A DNA stretch of 6,584 nucleotides, taken from the NCBI GenBank assembly GCA_020061995.1, contig JAGUXE010000366.1:1-6584 (forward strand), in the 5' to 3' direction. Shown piece by piece: positions 1 to 6,057 of this stretch. The position numbers were made by a program, and so were the translations under genes. The stretch comes from Ignavibacteriales bacterium. Lineage in GTDB: Bacteria; Bacteroidota; Ignavibacteria; Ignavibacteriales; Ignavibacteriaceae. How positions within the stretch are numbered: position 1 is the first letter of the stretch; each line of letters begins with the position of its first letter. The notes under the pieces are model-generated. The model ran no database searches, was not told the origin of the DNA, and was given only the letters and a program-made list of their open reading frames with translations.

Positions 1-1375
1 CAAGAACTTTAAGCCCACCGTGGTGTGTTGTCGCTAAAACAATCGATTCTTTATCTAGCAGCGTTAAAAGAATTGATGTAGCTAAGGCTGAGCCAGCTGC
101 GGGATCTGTTCCGGTACCAATTTCATCCAGTAAAACCAGACTTTTATCATCAGCCGAATTTAAAATATTTTTAATGTTTGAAAGATGAGAACTAAAAGTA
201 CTTAAATCATCTTCTAAAGATTGTTGATCTCCAATGTCTAACAATAAATTTTCGAAGAAATGAAAATTTGAATCAGGAGAACATGGGATATGAAAACCGG
301 ATTGAACCATCAGACTTAACAAACCTATAGTTTTTAGAACAACGGTTTTTCCTCCTGCATTTGGGCCCGTAATTATTATAATTTTGGATTTGTTAATCTC
401 AATAGACATAGAAACAGTTTTTTGTTTTCCAAGTTTATTAAGTAATGTTGGGTGAAATGCAGTTAGTATTTTAATTGGTTTTGCTTCAACAATTGAAGGG
501 AACGAGCCATTTATGTCAATTGAATATTTTGCACGTGCAAAAAGTGAATCAACATATCCGACTGTTTCAAGAGATTGCTGAATTTTATAACTAAACTCCC
601 CTATCTTGAAAGTAAGTTCTTTCAATATTTTTTCGATCTCTCGCTTTTCCGCAAAAGAAAGAGAAACTAATTCATTGTTAAGATGAAGAGTTTCTTCCGG
701 TTCAATATAAACAGTCTGCCCGGTTGAAGACTCTGAGTGAATAAAACCTCTAATTTGTCTTTTATGCTCAGCCTTTATTGGAAGAACTACTCTTCCTTCT
801 CTGATTGTATTATAATCCTCACGAAGCAATTCTCTAGAAATTAAATCTCGTGTTATTTTTGCAATAACTTTTCTAAGTTCTTCATTTTTATCGTGAATCT
901 CTTTTCTTATTGATGATAGCTTTGGACTCGCTGAATCTTTTATGTTTCCATCATCTGAAATAATGCGAGAAATTTGACTTTCCAAATTCTTATCAGTGTA
1001 AATTTGCAATGATATTTGACTTAAATTAGGTGCCCAATCAGACAAGCTCTTTAAAAATGTTAAAAGATTTCTTGCGATAATTAAAAGATTCAGAATTGTA
1101 AGAATTTTCTTTGGCGCTAAAATTGCATTTTCAACACGAGAAAGTCCTAGCTCTTCAAAAAGATTTGGCAAATATTCTAATGGCGGGAATTTATTCTCGA
1201 GTAAAACTTTTTTTGCTTCACTAACCAATAAACCTTCTGTTAGTATTTTCTCTCTATCGGAAAATGGCTTAGTCTCAATTATAGAATCCTTTCCGATTTC
1301 TGTAAGGGCGGCTTTTGCTATCAAAGAAACAACTTTGGGAAATTCTAATTTGTCTAGAACAGTTTGAGAAATCAT
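1..1375 (-). CDS. mutS2: MutS2 family ATPase, N-terminal 458 residues (cut by left edge)
   Basis: MutS2 is a MutS-like ATPase without the mismatch-recognition domain. In different bacteria it suppresses homologous recombination or rescues collided ribosomes. Reading leftward from ATG at 1375, the frame is open to the window edge. Residues 1-300 form the helical core/clamp region and include the family motif GQTVYIEP near residue 220. The ATPase domain follows: Walker A GPNAGGKT at 337-344, Walker B LVLLDEIGTGTDP with the D-E pair at 417-418, and the switch motif ATTHHGGLK just before the edge. MutS2 proteins are usually near 780 residues, so the rest of the ATPase domain, the coiled coil and the Smr nuclease domain should lie to the left and cannot be judged. 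The ATG shares its A with the TAA of the cvpA gene (TAATG) and has no good Shine-Dalgarno site, so translation is probably coupled to cvpA. The family call is secure; which biological role applies is not visible. Confidence 0.95.
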   Translation of the reverse strand, partial: MISQTVLDKLEFPKVVSLIAKAALTEIGKDSIIETKPFSDREKILTEGLLVSEAKKVLLENKFPPLEYLPNLFEELGLSRVENAILAPKKILTILNLLIIARNLLTFLKSLSDWAPNLSQISLQIYTDKNLESQISRIISDDGNIKDSASPKLSSIRKEIHDKNEELRKVIAKITRDLISRELLREDYNTIREGRVVLPIKAEHKRQIRGFIHSESSTGQTVYIEPEETLHLNNELVSLSFAEKREIEKILKELTFKIGEFSYKIQQSLETVGYVDSLFARAKYSIDINGSFPSIVEAKPIKILTAFHPTLLNKLGKQKTVSMSIEINKSKIIIITGPNAGGKTVVLKTIGLLSLMVQSGFHIPCSPDSNFHFFENLLLDIGDQQSLEDDLSTFSSHLSNIKNILNSADDKSLVLLDEIGTGTDPAAGSALATSILLTLLDKESIVLATTHHGGLKVL

Positions 1376-1893
1376 TATATAGAATCTTTTTCTATTATGT
1401 ATTCTTTAATTGATTCTTTTGCATCCGGAGTTATTGTTTGCAAGGAGTTGACTGCGAATGGAATTATTTTATAGACACTTCCATAAAGAAATGAATCATT
1501 TTTAACCTTATCATCCGGGAAATCAAAAATATTTAATAAATATAAAGCAGCTGAGACAAAAATCAATATTTGGATTGTTCCTACTATGCCACCAACTATT
1601 CGATTTATCAAATTATTAACTTTATCAAATGGATGTATGAGACGTTTTAATATCGATGAAATTATCAGAACGGAGAGAAATATTGAAAAGCCCGCCAATA
1701 TTTCAGACAAGTATTGTTCTATTCCGGTTACAGAAAAATAAATGTCCCCTAACCATTTTGAATATCTAATACTTAAAAATAATGCAAGAAAAAAACCGAT
1801 TGTTCCTATTAACTTTCTAACAAATCCATCTTTAAAGCCTAAGATAAAGGCTAAAACGGCAATTACAAAAATAATGATATCAATATAATTCAA
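1375..1893 (-). CDS. cvpA: CvpA family inner-membrane protein
   Basis: This 172-residue protein matches the CvpA (colicin V production) family, small integral membrane proteins of poorly defined role linked to envelope homeostasis and colicin V export. Four hydrophobic segments are visible at about residues 4-23, 28-45, 62-83 and 97-120, with the typical glycine-rich stretch NRIVGGIVGTIQ before the last one and a polar tail to 172. The start is TTG at 1893: the family's N-terminal pattern (MNYIDIIIF) begins exactly there, no ATG lies closer upstream, and a Shine-Dalgarno-like AGGTGG sits about 5 bases upstream. The TTG overlaps the TGA stop of the upstream yqeY-like gene in a TTGA tetranucleotide, and its own TAA overlaps the mutS2 ATG by one base. 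cvpA next to mutS2 recurs in Firmicutes, which supports both calls. The molecular function remains unknown. Confidence 0.88.
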   Translation of the reverse strand: MNYIDIIIFVIAVLAFILGFKDGFVRKLIGTIGFFLALFLSIRYSKWLGDIYFSVTGIEQYLSEILAGFSIFLSVLIISSILKRLIHPFDKVNNLINRIVGGIVGTIQILIFVSAALYLLNIFDFPDDKVKNDSFLYGSVYKIIPFAVNSLQTITPDAKESIKEYIIEKDSI

Positions 1894-2342
1894 TTACCAC
1901 CTAATACTTTTTCAACTAAAGCTTTAATCATCTTTCCGTCAGCTTTACCTTTTAAGTCTTTCATAACCGCCGGCATCAATTTTCCGAAATCCTGTTTTGA
2001 GCTTGCGTTGATTGAGTCTGCTATTCTTCTTACATGTAATTCAACTTCAGATTCATCCATTTGTTGAGGCATGAATTCCATTAATATTGCTAATTCCTCT
2101 TCTTCTTTTTTAGCAAGATCAATTCTTCCGGCAGAAGTATATTGCTCAATCGAATCTTTTCTTTTTTTAACTGAAGTTGAAATCATTTTGAGTTCATCTT
2201 CTTCATTCATGTCACGCTTTAGACCACTTTTTTCAAATTCTAAAATCAACGCTCTTATTGAACGGATAGTTTCGAGTCGAAGTTTATCCCCGGACTTCAT
2301 AGCCGATTTAATTTCTTCGTTTATTTTTTCTTTCAAAGCCAT
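1890..2342 (-). CDS. GatB/YqeY domain-containing protein
   Basis: This 150-residue soluble protein is a stand-alone YqeY domain, related to the C-terminal tail domain of the GatB subunit of the tRNA-dependent amidotransferase. The usual family length is about 150 residues, so it is complete. Family hallmarks are visible: an N-terminal helix (LKEKINEEIKSAMKSGD), the stretch RLETIRSIRALI, a central KKEEEELAILMEFMPQQM (about residues 78-95), and the C-terminal DFGKLMPAVMKDLKGKADGK block (about 118-137). By homology with GatB tails it may bind tRNA, but no enzyme activity is established for the lone domain. The start ATG at 2342 is set by a strong GGAGG at 2347-2351, four bases upstream. The gene overlaps cvpA by four bases and heads the yqeY-cvpA-mutS2 run. 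A terminator-like hairpin lies immediately upstream of the ribosome binding site. Confidence 0.92.
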   Translation of the reverse strand: MALKEKINEEIKSAMKSGDKLRLETIRSIRALILEFEKSGLKRDMNEEDELKMISTSVKKRKDSIEQYTSAGRIDLAKKEEEELAILMEFMPQQMDESEVELHVRRIADSINASSKQDFGKLMPAVMKDLKGKADGKMIKALVEKVLGGN

Positions 2343-2346
2343 ATAA

Positions 2347-2351
2347 CCTCC
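2347..2351 (-). promoter_or_regulatory. Shine-Dalgarno site of the YqeY-like gene
   Basis: A GGAGG (complement of cctcc) ends four bases before the ATG at 2342. It fixes that start and lies just downstream of the terminator-like hairpin, so folding or processing of the hairpin could affect access to it. Confidence 0.75.
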
Positions 2352-2358
2352 ACAAATT

Positions 2359-2389
2359 AAAAAAGGCAGGTTAAGAGAACCTGCCTTTT
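2359..2389 (-). terminator. Rho-independent terminator of the exbB-exbD-exbD operon
   Basis: A perfect 12-bp stem (2361-2372 paired with 2378-2389, core GGCAGGTT/AACCTGCC) has a 5-base loop at 2373-2377. On the minus strand the stem is followed by a run of six T (complement of 2364-2359, partly inside the stem), then AA. The asymmetry, six T on the minus side and four on the plus side, favours termination of leftward transcripts leaving the second exbD, which stops 21 bases before the stem. The T-run ends only seven bases before the GGAGG of the next gene, so the same hairpin lies at the very front of the yqeY leader. Confidence 0.82.
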
Positions 2390-2394
2390 AAATT

Positions 2395-2400
2395 ATTATA
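2395..2400 (-). promoter_or_regulatory. Possible -10 element for yqeY-cvpA-mutS2
   Basis: A perfect TATAAT lies on the minus strand between the end of the second exbD and the hairpin. A start about seven bases downstream would fall near 2388, exactly at the 5' foot of the hairpin. No convincing -35 is visible at 16-18 bases (the sequence there reads roughly TGTTAA), and TATAAT is common by chance in AT-rich DNA. It is listed because it is the only candidate promoter sequence seen in the short gap. Confidence 0.25.
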
Positions 2401-2409
2401 TTTCTAAAG

Positions 2410-2823
2410 TTAGATCTTAACAGTCGTAGAATAATTAATTCTTAAACAATAAGCTTTTCTAAGCTCTTGCTGAATATCTGTAACAAAACCCATATCTATA
2501 CTTCGGTCTATCCTTAAAGAAATAATCACGTTAGGTAATTCTTGTCTTTTACTGTACATAATATTTTTAACTTCTTCAATTTTTACCAAGTTATCATTTA
2601 TTTGCACACGGGAATCCTTACCGACCCATAAATATGAAACAAGTCTTTTGTTTTCTATTTTTTCAACAGCTTTAGCTTCAGGTAACTTGAATGAAACAAG
2701 TACATCAACCTCGCGAAGAGTAGTTGTAACCATAAAAAACAAAAGAAGCATAAAAACTATATCAGGCATCGACGAGGTCGGAATTTCCTGAGTCGTACTA
2801 GCTCTTTTTTTATTAAATTTCAT
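2410..2823 (-). CDS. exbD: ExbD/TolR family biopolymer transport protein (second copy)
   Basis: A 137-residue ExbD/TolR protein, the peptidoglycan-side partner of the ExbB proton channel that harnesses the proton-motive force for TonB- or Tol-type outer-membrane work. A basic cytosolic N-terminus (KFNKKR) leads to PTSSMPDIVF, with the conserved membrane aspartate at D21, then one transmembrane helix at about residues 21-37. The periplasmic domain follows, with the typical ending ISLRIDRSIDMGFVTDIQ (about 101-118). The length is normal for ExbD. The ATG at 2823 has AGAGGA about five bases upstream and starts 13 bases after the stop of the first exbD, so the two are cotranscribed. It differs clearly from the first copy outside the membrane segment, so this is not a recent tandem duplication. 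It is the last gene before the terminator. A TolR role cannot be excluded. Confidence 0.93.
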   Translation of the reverse strand: MKFNKKRASTTQEIPTSSMPDIVFMLLLFFMVTTTLREVDVLVSFKLPEAKAVEKIENKRLVSYLWVGKDSRVQINDNLVKIEEVKNIMYSKRQELPNVIISLRIDRSIDMGFVTDIQQELRKAYCLRINYSTTVKI

Positions 2824-2836
2824 GAAATCCTCTGTA

Positions 2837-3370
2837 CTATTTTTTTACGGCTTCTGGTTCAGCCAATGAAATAATGATCGGAATTTTATCTTTTACATCA
2901 TCTTGTTCTTCTTTGCTTAGATTTATGAATTTCCGCCCAAAGTTGGTTTCAGAATATTCATCTCTAACCTCAAAATAGGACAACTTAACCTGGTCAAGAG
3001 CTTGTATGTATCTATTGTAGTTTGTTTTTCTATCTGTTTTAACAGATACAATCAACTTCTTTTTAGAATCAAGTTCAATTTTCGATTCGATACGTGGTTT
3101 GAGATTTGTCTTAATTTGAGGAATTGCAATTACATTTCCATCAAGAAGAACATCACCATTTTCGTTAATTAGCAATGCAGCCATTCTGTCTTTTGAAACA
3201 GGGACAGTTTCAGCATCTTCAATAAATTCGGGAAGAGTTAAACCAATTCCAGTATCTACATCGATTACTGTTGCTACAAGAAAAAATAGTAAAAGAAGAA
3301 ATGCAATATCTGCCATTGATCCGGTTGGAATCGTGGCACCGCTAATTTTCTTTTTCTTAATTAATGCCAT
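2837..3370 (-). CDS. exbD: ExbD/TolR family biopolymer transport protein (first copy)
   Basis: A 177-residue ExbD/TolR protein. The lysine-rich N-terminus (IKKKK) is followed by PTGSMADIAF, with the proton-relay aspartate at D21, and a single membrane helix at about residues 21-38. The periplasmic domain contains the LINENGDVLLDG strand region (67-78) and VSVKTDRKTNYNRYIQ (109-122), typical of ExbD. It is about 40 residues longer than the following copy. The extra length is mainly the segment around 133-165 (DEYSETNFGRKF, then an acidic/lysine-rich stretch) before a conserved-looking C-terminal strand. The start at 3370 is 12 bases after the exbB stop; only a weak AAGAAG is seen upstream, so coupling to exbB translation is likely. 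It probably forms the stator with the upstream ExbB and either pairs with or alternates with the second ExbD. Confidence 0.93.
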   Translation of the reverse strand: MALIKKKKISGATIPTGSMADIAFLLLLFFLVATVIDVDTGIGLTLPEFIEDAETVPVSKDRMAALLINENGDVLLDGNVIAIPQIKTNLKPRIESKIELDSKKKLIVSVKTDRKTNYNRYIQALDQVKLSYFEVRDEYSETNFGRKFINLSKEEQDDVKDKIPIIISLAEPEAVKK

Positions 3371-3382
3371 ATTGATAACTTC

Positions 3383-4078
3383 TTATTTGTTTTTATGTTT
3401 TAGCTCATAGAGAGCATCAATTAATTCAACAGAACTTTCTTCCATATCACTCACAAGAGCATCAATTCTCGAAACGAAGTAGTTATAGAATACTTGCAGA
3501 ATCATGGCAACAACAAGTCCAAATAGAGTTGTTAAAAGTGCTACTGAAATACCTTCTGCAACAATTGCCGGAGAAATTTGTGCTGCTTCTTTAATAGCAT
3601 CGAATGCTTCAATCATACCTTGTACTGTACCGGTAAATCCCAACATCGGTGCAATTGTAATAAATGTTGAAATCCAGATTAAACCTTTTTCTAAAAATCC
3701 CATTTCAATTCCACCATAAGCTATAATAGCTTTTTCTGCAGCATCAAGACCTTCGTCAGCTCTTAATAGACCGGCATAAAATACTGAAGCAATAGGTCCT
3801 CGAGTATTCATACAAACTTCCTTACCAGCTTCAACGCCACCTTCATCTAATGCTTTTTTAACTTTCACAACAAACTCTTTTGTATTAACACGTGCACGTG
3901 ACAAAGTCCAAAGACGTTCAAGACAAAAAGCAAAACCAATTACAAATGAAGCTAAAATCGGATGCATGAACCCTCCGCCTGCTTCATATTTTTCTACTAA
4001 CCAATTTAACATGCCCGCATCTTGTTGAGCTTGCGCAATAAGATTTGTTGCAGTAGCTAATAATCCAGTAATTTCCAT
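3383..4078 (-). CDS. exbB: MotA/TolQ/ExbB proton channel family protein
   Basis: A 231-residue inner-membrane proton channel that assembles as a pentamer around ExbD and energises TonB- or Tol-type transport. Three hydrophobic segments are visible: about residues 37-57 (ending in the FCLERLW junction typical of ExbB), 131-155 and 172-197. The second and third carry the family signatures, TIAPMLGFTGTVQGMIEAF at 141-159 and AIVAEGISVALLTTLFGLVV at 171-190, with pore threonines (T149, T151, T183/T184) and the E175 region. A large cytosolic loop lies between helices 1 and 2, as expected. The ATG at 4078 is preceded by a full AGGAGG at 4090-4095, with a rather long 11-base spacer. It heads an exbB-exbD-exbD operon. 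ExbB versus TolQ cannot be decided from the sequence alone, since no tonB, tolB or pal gene is in view. Confidence 0.95.
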   Translation of the reverse strand: MEITGLLATATNLIAQAQQDAGMLNWLVEKYEAGGGFMHPILASFVIGFAFCLERLWTLSRARVNTKEFVVKVKKALDEGGVEAGKEVCMNTRGPIASVFYAGLLRADEGLDAAEKAIIAYGGIEMGFLEKGLIWISTFITIAPMLGFTGTVQGMIEAFDAIKEAAQISPAIVAEGISVALLTTLFGLVVAMILQVFYNYFVSRIDALVSDMEESSVELIDALYELKHKNK

Positions 4079-4089
4079 AAGAAAATTAT

Positions 4090-4095
4090 CCTCCT
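4090..4095 (-). promoter_or_regulatory. Shine-Dalgarno site of exbB
   Basis: A perfect AGGAGG on the minus strand, 11 bases upstream of the exbB ATG. The spacing is longer than usual, but no nearer alternative start is present, so the ATG at 4078 stands. Confidence 0.7.
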
Positions 4096-4139
4096 AACGT
4101 GAGTTATTTTATATAATTAAAAAAAGTCAAAATATTTTT

Positions 4140-4175
4140 CAATTTTACCGTGTCTACAATAACAATTTATCAAAA
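4140..4175 (-). promoter_or_regulatory. Possible Bacteroidota-type promoter of the exbB operon
   Basis: The 151-base gap upstream of exbB must hold its promoter if the operon is independent of the reductase gene. On the minus strand, TTTTG at 4175-4171 is followed after 23 bases by TAAAATTG at 4147-4140, one mismatch from the Bacteroidota -7 consensus TAnnTTTG. A second candidate is TTGACT at 4130-4125, but no good -10 follows it at the proper distance. The region is very AT-rich, so chance matches are likely. Confidence 0.25.
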
Positions 4176-4229
4176 TAAAAGCAATACGATTTGAAAATTA
4201 AAACAGTAATAGATTAGAAATACAGTTAA

Positions 4230-4919
4230 TTATTTTAAGTCAAAACGAGTGGTAAGCTCTAATATATTTCCATTAACAAAATGGAAATTATCAAACAAAC
4301 TCCAAATTAATTTGCCTATTTCTTCAGATTTTTGTAGTGTTTCAAAATTCACATTTTTCATCCAACTTCTGTTTGCAGGTGTATCAATAATTAATGGCGC
4401 AATCGCATTTACGCTCAGATTAATTTCTACCCCTTCAAGTGAAGCAGTTTTCACTAGATGAATTAATCCTGCTTTTGATGCTCCATAAATACTATCATTC
4501 TCCTTTGGATATAAACCTCTGTATGCAGCTATAAAGCATGCACTCCCTGCATTTGATTTTTTAATCAGATTACTGAAATGTTTTAACAGAAGAAAATTTG
4601 AAGTAATATTCATAGAAATCATTCGATTAAAATCTTCTATAGAAATTTGATTTAACTCCTTACCTCCAGTATATCCACCAATTGTACTAACCAAAAAATA
4701 AATATTGTTTTTATCCGTTTGTAATTCAGTAAATGCTTTGATCACATTTTCTTCTATAGATAAATCTGAAATTATAATTTTGTTGAATATACTTTCATTA
4801 GACTTATCAAACGAGAAATCGAAAAGGAAGACATCATTAAATTGGTCTTGTGAAATAGAAGATACTATTCCCTTTCCAAGTGCTCCCGAAGCACCAAAAA
4901 CAAGCAGATTTTTTTTCAT
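4230..4919 (-). CDS. Short-chain dehydrogenase/reductase, dihydropteridine reductase-like
   Basis: A 229-residue Rossmann-fold NAD(P)H-dependent oxidoreductase. The cofactor loop GASGALG is at residues 9-15 after the first strand, the structural Asn is at N104 (ISMNITSNF), and the catalytic YGASK has Y145 and K149. The position 13 residues before the tyrosine, normally the catalytic Ser, is Ala (A132, in FIAAYRG). From memory of animal dihydropteridine reductase, that enzyme also lacks the Ser. It also has a matching GG-x-x-GG motif (here IGGYTGG, 80-86) in place of NNAG and a matching DTPxNR motif (here IIDTPANR, 178-184), plus a similar length. The substrate is therefore plausibly a quinonoid dihydropterin or a similar compound, but this is inference. 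The ATG directly follows the TAA of the secreted nuclease gene (no bases between), and AAGGA inside the end of that gene serves as ribosome binding site. No terminator hairpin is seen after its stop. Confidence 0.85.
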   Translation of the reverse strand: MKKNLLVFGASGALGKGIVSSISQDQFNDVFLFDFSFDKSNESIFNKIIISDLSIEENVIKAFTELQTDKNNIYFLVSTIGGYTGGKELNQISIEDFNRMISMNITSNFLLLKHFSNLIKKSNAGSACFIAAYRGLYPKENDSIYGASKAGLIHLVKTASLEGVEINLSVNAIAPLIIDTPANRSWMKNVNFETLQKSEEIGKLIWSLFDNFHFVNGNILELTTRFDLK

Positions 4920-5954
4920 TTAATTCCTTTTTGATAATAATTTTATTTCTACAGGGAAATGATCACTATAACCGCCAAGATAACGTGGACCCGCGTATGT
5001 CGGAAATGGTGCCCCAAGAAACTTACCTGATTTTGTTGTCATTAATTCAGGTTTTAAGACACTAAAACTTTCACATAAATACTTAACTTCTGTTCCAAAG
5101 ATTAATGATTGCGAAAGCATTATTTGGTCGATTAAATTCCATGATTCACGATATTTATAACTTCCAATACCAATTTGCTTTGTTTGATAAGCGGCATTAA
5201 AAATAATCATACTCGTTTCTTTTTTCAATGAATCACAATAAAGAGGTTTTGCATTTAACGATTCTTCAATTGAACGATTTGTAGGTTCATCATTAAAATC
5301 ACCCATTAAAACTATTTTGGAATTACTGTTTAATTTCAGTTCATCCTCTATCGCTTTTCTTAAAGTAAGTGCTGCTGCAATTCTGTTTTTCTCTGATTCT
5401 GCTTCGCCACCTCTTCTTGAAGGCCAGTGATTTACATAAAATGAGATTTCATTTTTATAATTATTCGTCAGTTTTAATTTAACATTAAGTATTAATCTTG
5501 TAGGATATTTATCGGGTAAAGTTACAGTGTCCCCTTTAATACTAACTAATTCAAACAATTGCTCTTTGTATAATAGTGCCACATCAATTCCTCTATTATC
5601 CGGGGATTCACTATGAGCAATTTTATATTCAGGTAAATATTTATTTACTAATGCTGTAAGTACATACTCATTTTCAACTTCACATACGCCTAAAATATCA
5701 GGACCTCTATAATTATTCATTGCTAATATAATCCGGCTCAATTTATATAATTTATCATCAAAACGTTCGTTTGTCCATTCTTTTGTCCCGTCCGGAAGGA
5801 ATTCTTCATCCTGCTTGTTTGGGTCATCAAAAGTATCAAAGAGGTTTTCCACATTCCAAAATGCAATTGATAAAGTATCGTAGGTCTGAGCCGTGACTTG
5901 AATGTTAGTAAGTAGTAACAACAGTATTAAAATGAATTTTAAATACATGTTCAT
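4920..5954 (-). CDS. Secreted endonuclease/exonuclease/phosphatase family protein
   Basis: A 344-residue protein with a clear Sec signal peptide (hydrophobic run at about 5-18, likely cleavage VTA|QT after A22), so it acts in the periplasm or outside. The metal-dependent EEP fold (DNase I-like) is shown by its motifs in order: FWNVENLFD with N34 and E36, VCEVEN with E92, VNHWPSRRGG with H176, GDFNDEP with D219 and N221, WNLIDQI with D276, and the terminal YSDHFPVEI with D331 and H332. All expected catalytic and metal-binding positions are present, so it should hydrolyse phosphodiester or phosphomonoester bonds. Whether the substrate is DNA, RNA, a lipid headgroup or another organic phosphate cannot be told. 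Two in-frame ATGs (5954 and 5948) are possible; the first is used here, and neither has a convincing Shine-Dalgarno site (a GAAAG lies six bases upstream). It is translationally coupled to the downstream reductase. Confidence 0.92.
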   Translation of the reverse strand: MNMYLKFILILLLLLTNIQVTAQTYDTLSIAFWNVENLFDTFDDPNKQDEEFLPDGTKEWTNERFDDKLYKLSRIILAMNNYRGPDILGVCEVENEYVLTALVNKYLPEYKIAHSESPDNRGIDVALLYKEQLFELVSIKGDTVTLPDKYPTRLILNVKLKLTNNYKNEISFYVNHWPSRRGGEAESEKNRIAAALTLRKAIEDELKLNSNSKIVLMGDFNDEPTNRSIEESLNAKPLYCDSLKKETSMIIFNAAYQTKQIGIGSYKYRESWNLIDQIMLSQSLIFGTEVKYLCESFSVLKPELMTTKSGKFLGAPFPTYAGPRYLGGYSDHFPVEIKLLSKRN

Positions 5955-6057
5955 TTTTTGCTTTCATTTTGTTAAAAGAATGACCTAAAGTTAATCAAAC
6001 TTTTTCTATTTAGTAATAATTCTAAAGCATATTTCACTTGTTTACAAATTACAAGAT

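Noticed and set aside
2071..2346. Plus-strand open frame of 91 codons opposite the YqeY-like gene
   Set aside because: Serine-rich, low-complexity translation that mirrors a well-supported gene on the other strand; no ribosome binding site or family resemblance.
2837..2846. Run of six A before the stop of the first exbD as a frameshift site
   Set aside because: The following exbD has its own ATG and AGAGGA ribosome binding site, and no stimulatory structure is evident; ordinary lysine codons explain the run.
3504..3719. Plus-strand open frame of 71 codons opposite exbB
   Set aside because: Lies entirely within the conserved second and third membrane helices of exbB on the other strand, with no independent evidence of coding.
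3889..3900. 12-bp palindrome CACGTGCACGTG in exbB
   Set aside because: Encodes the Arg-Ala-Arg-Val run with ordinary codons; too short and inside a gene to call a site on its own.
4129..4138. AAAATATTTT palindrome upstream of exbB
   Set aside because: Pure A/T palindromes of this length are expected in so AT-rich a gap.
4249..5065. Three short plus-strand open frames opposite the reductase and nuclease genes
   Set aside because: Antisense shadows of two clearly conserved genes, without plausible starts or protein features.
5986..5993. TAACTTTA on the minus strand upstream of the secreted nuclease as a Bacteroidota -7 element
   Set aside because: No TTTG-type -33 element is found at a suitable distance upstream; a single 7/8 match in AT-rich DNA is weak.
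6037..6055. Inverted repeat CTTGT/ACAAG just after dinB
   Set aside because: Only a 5-bp stem with a 9-base loop and no following T-run, so not a supportable terminator.
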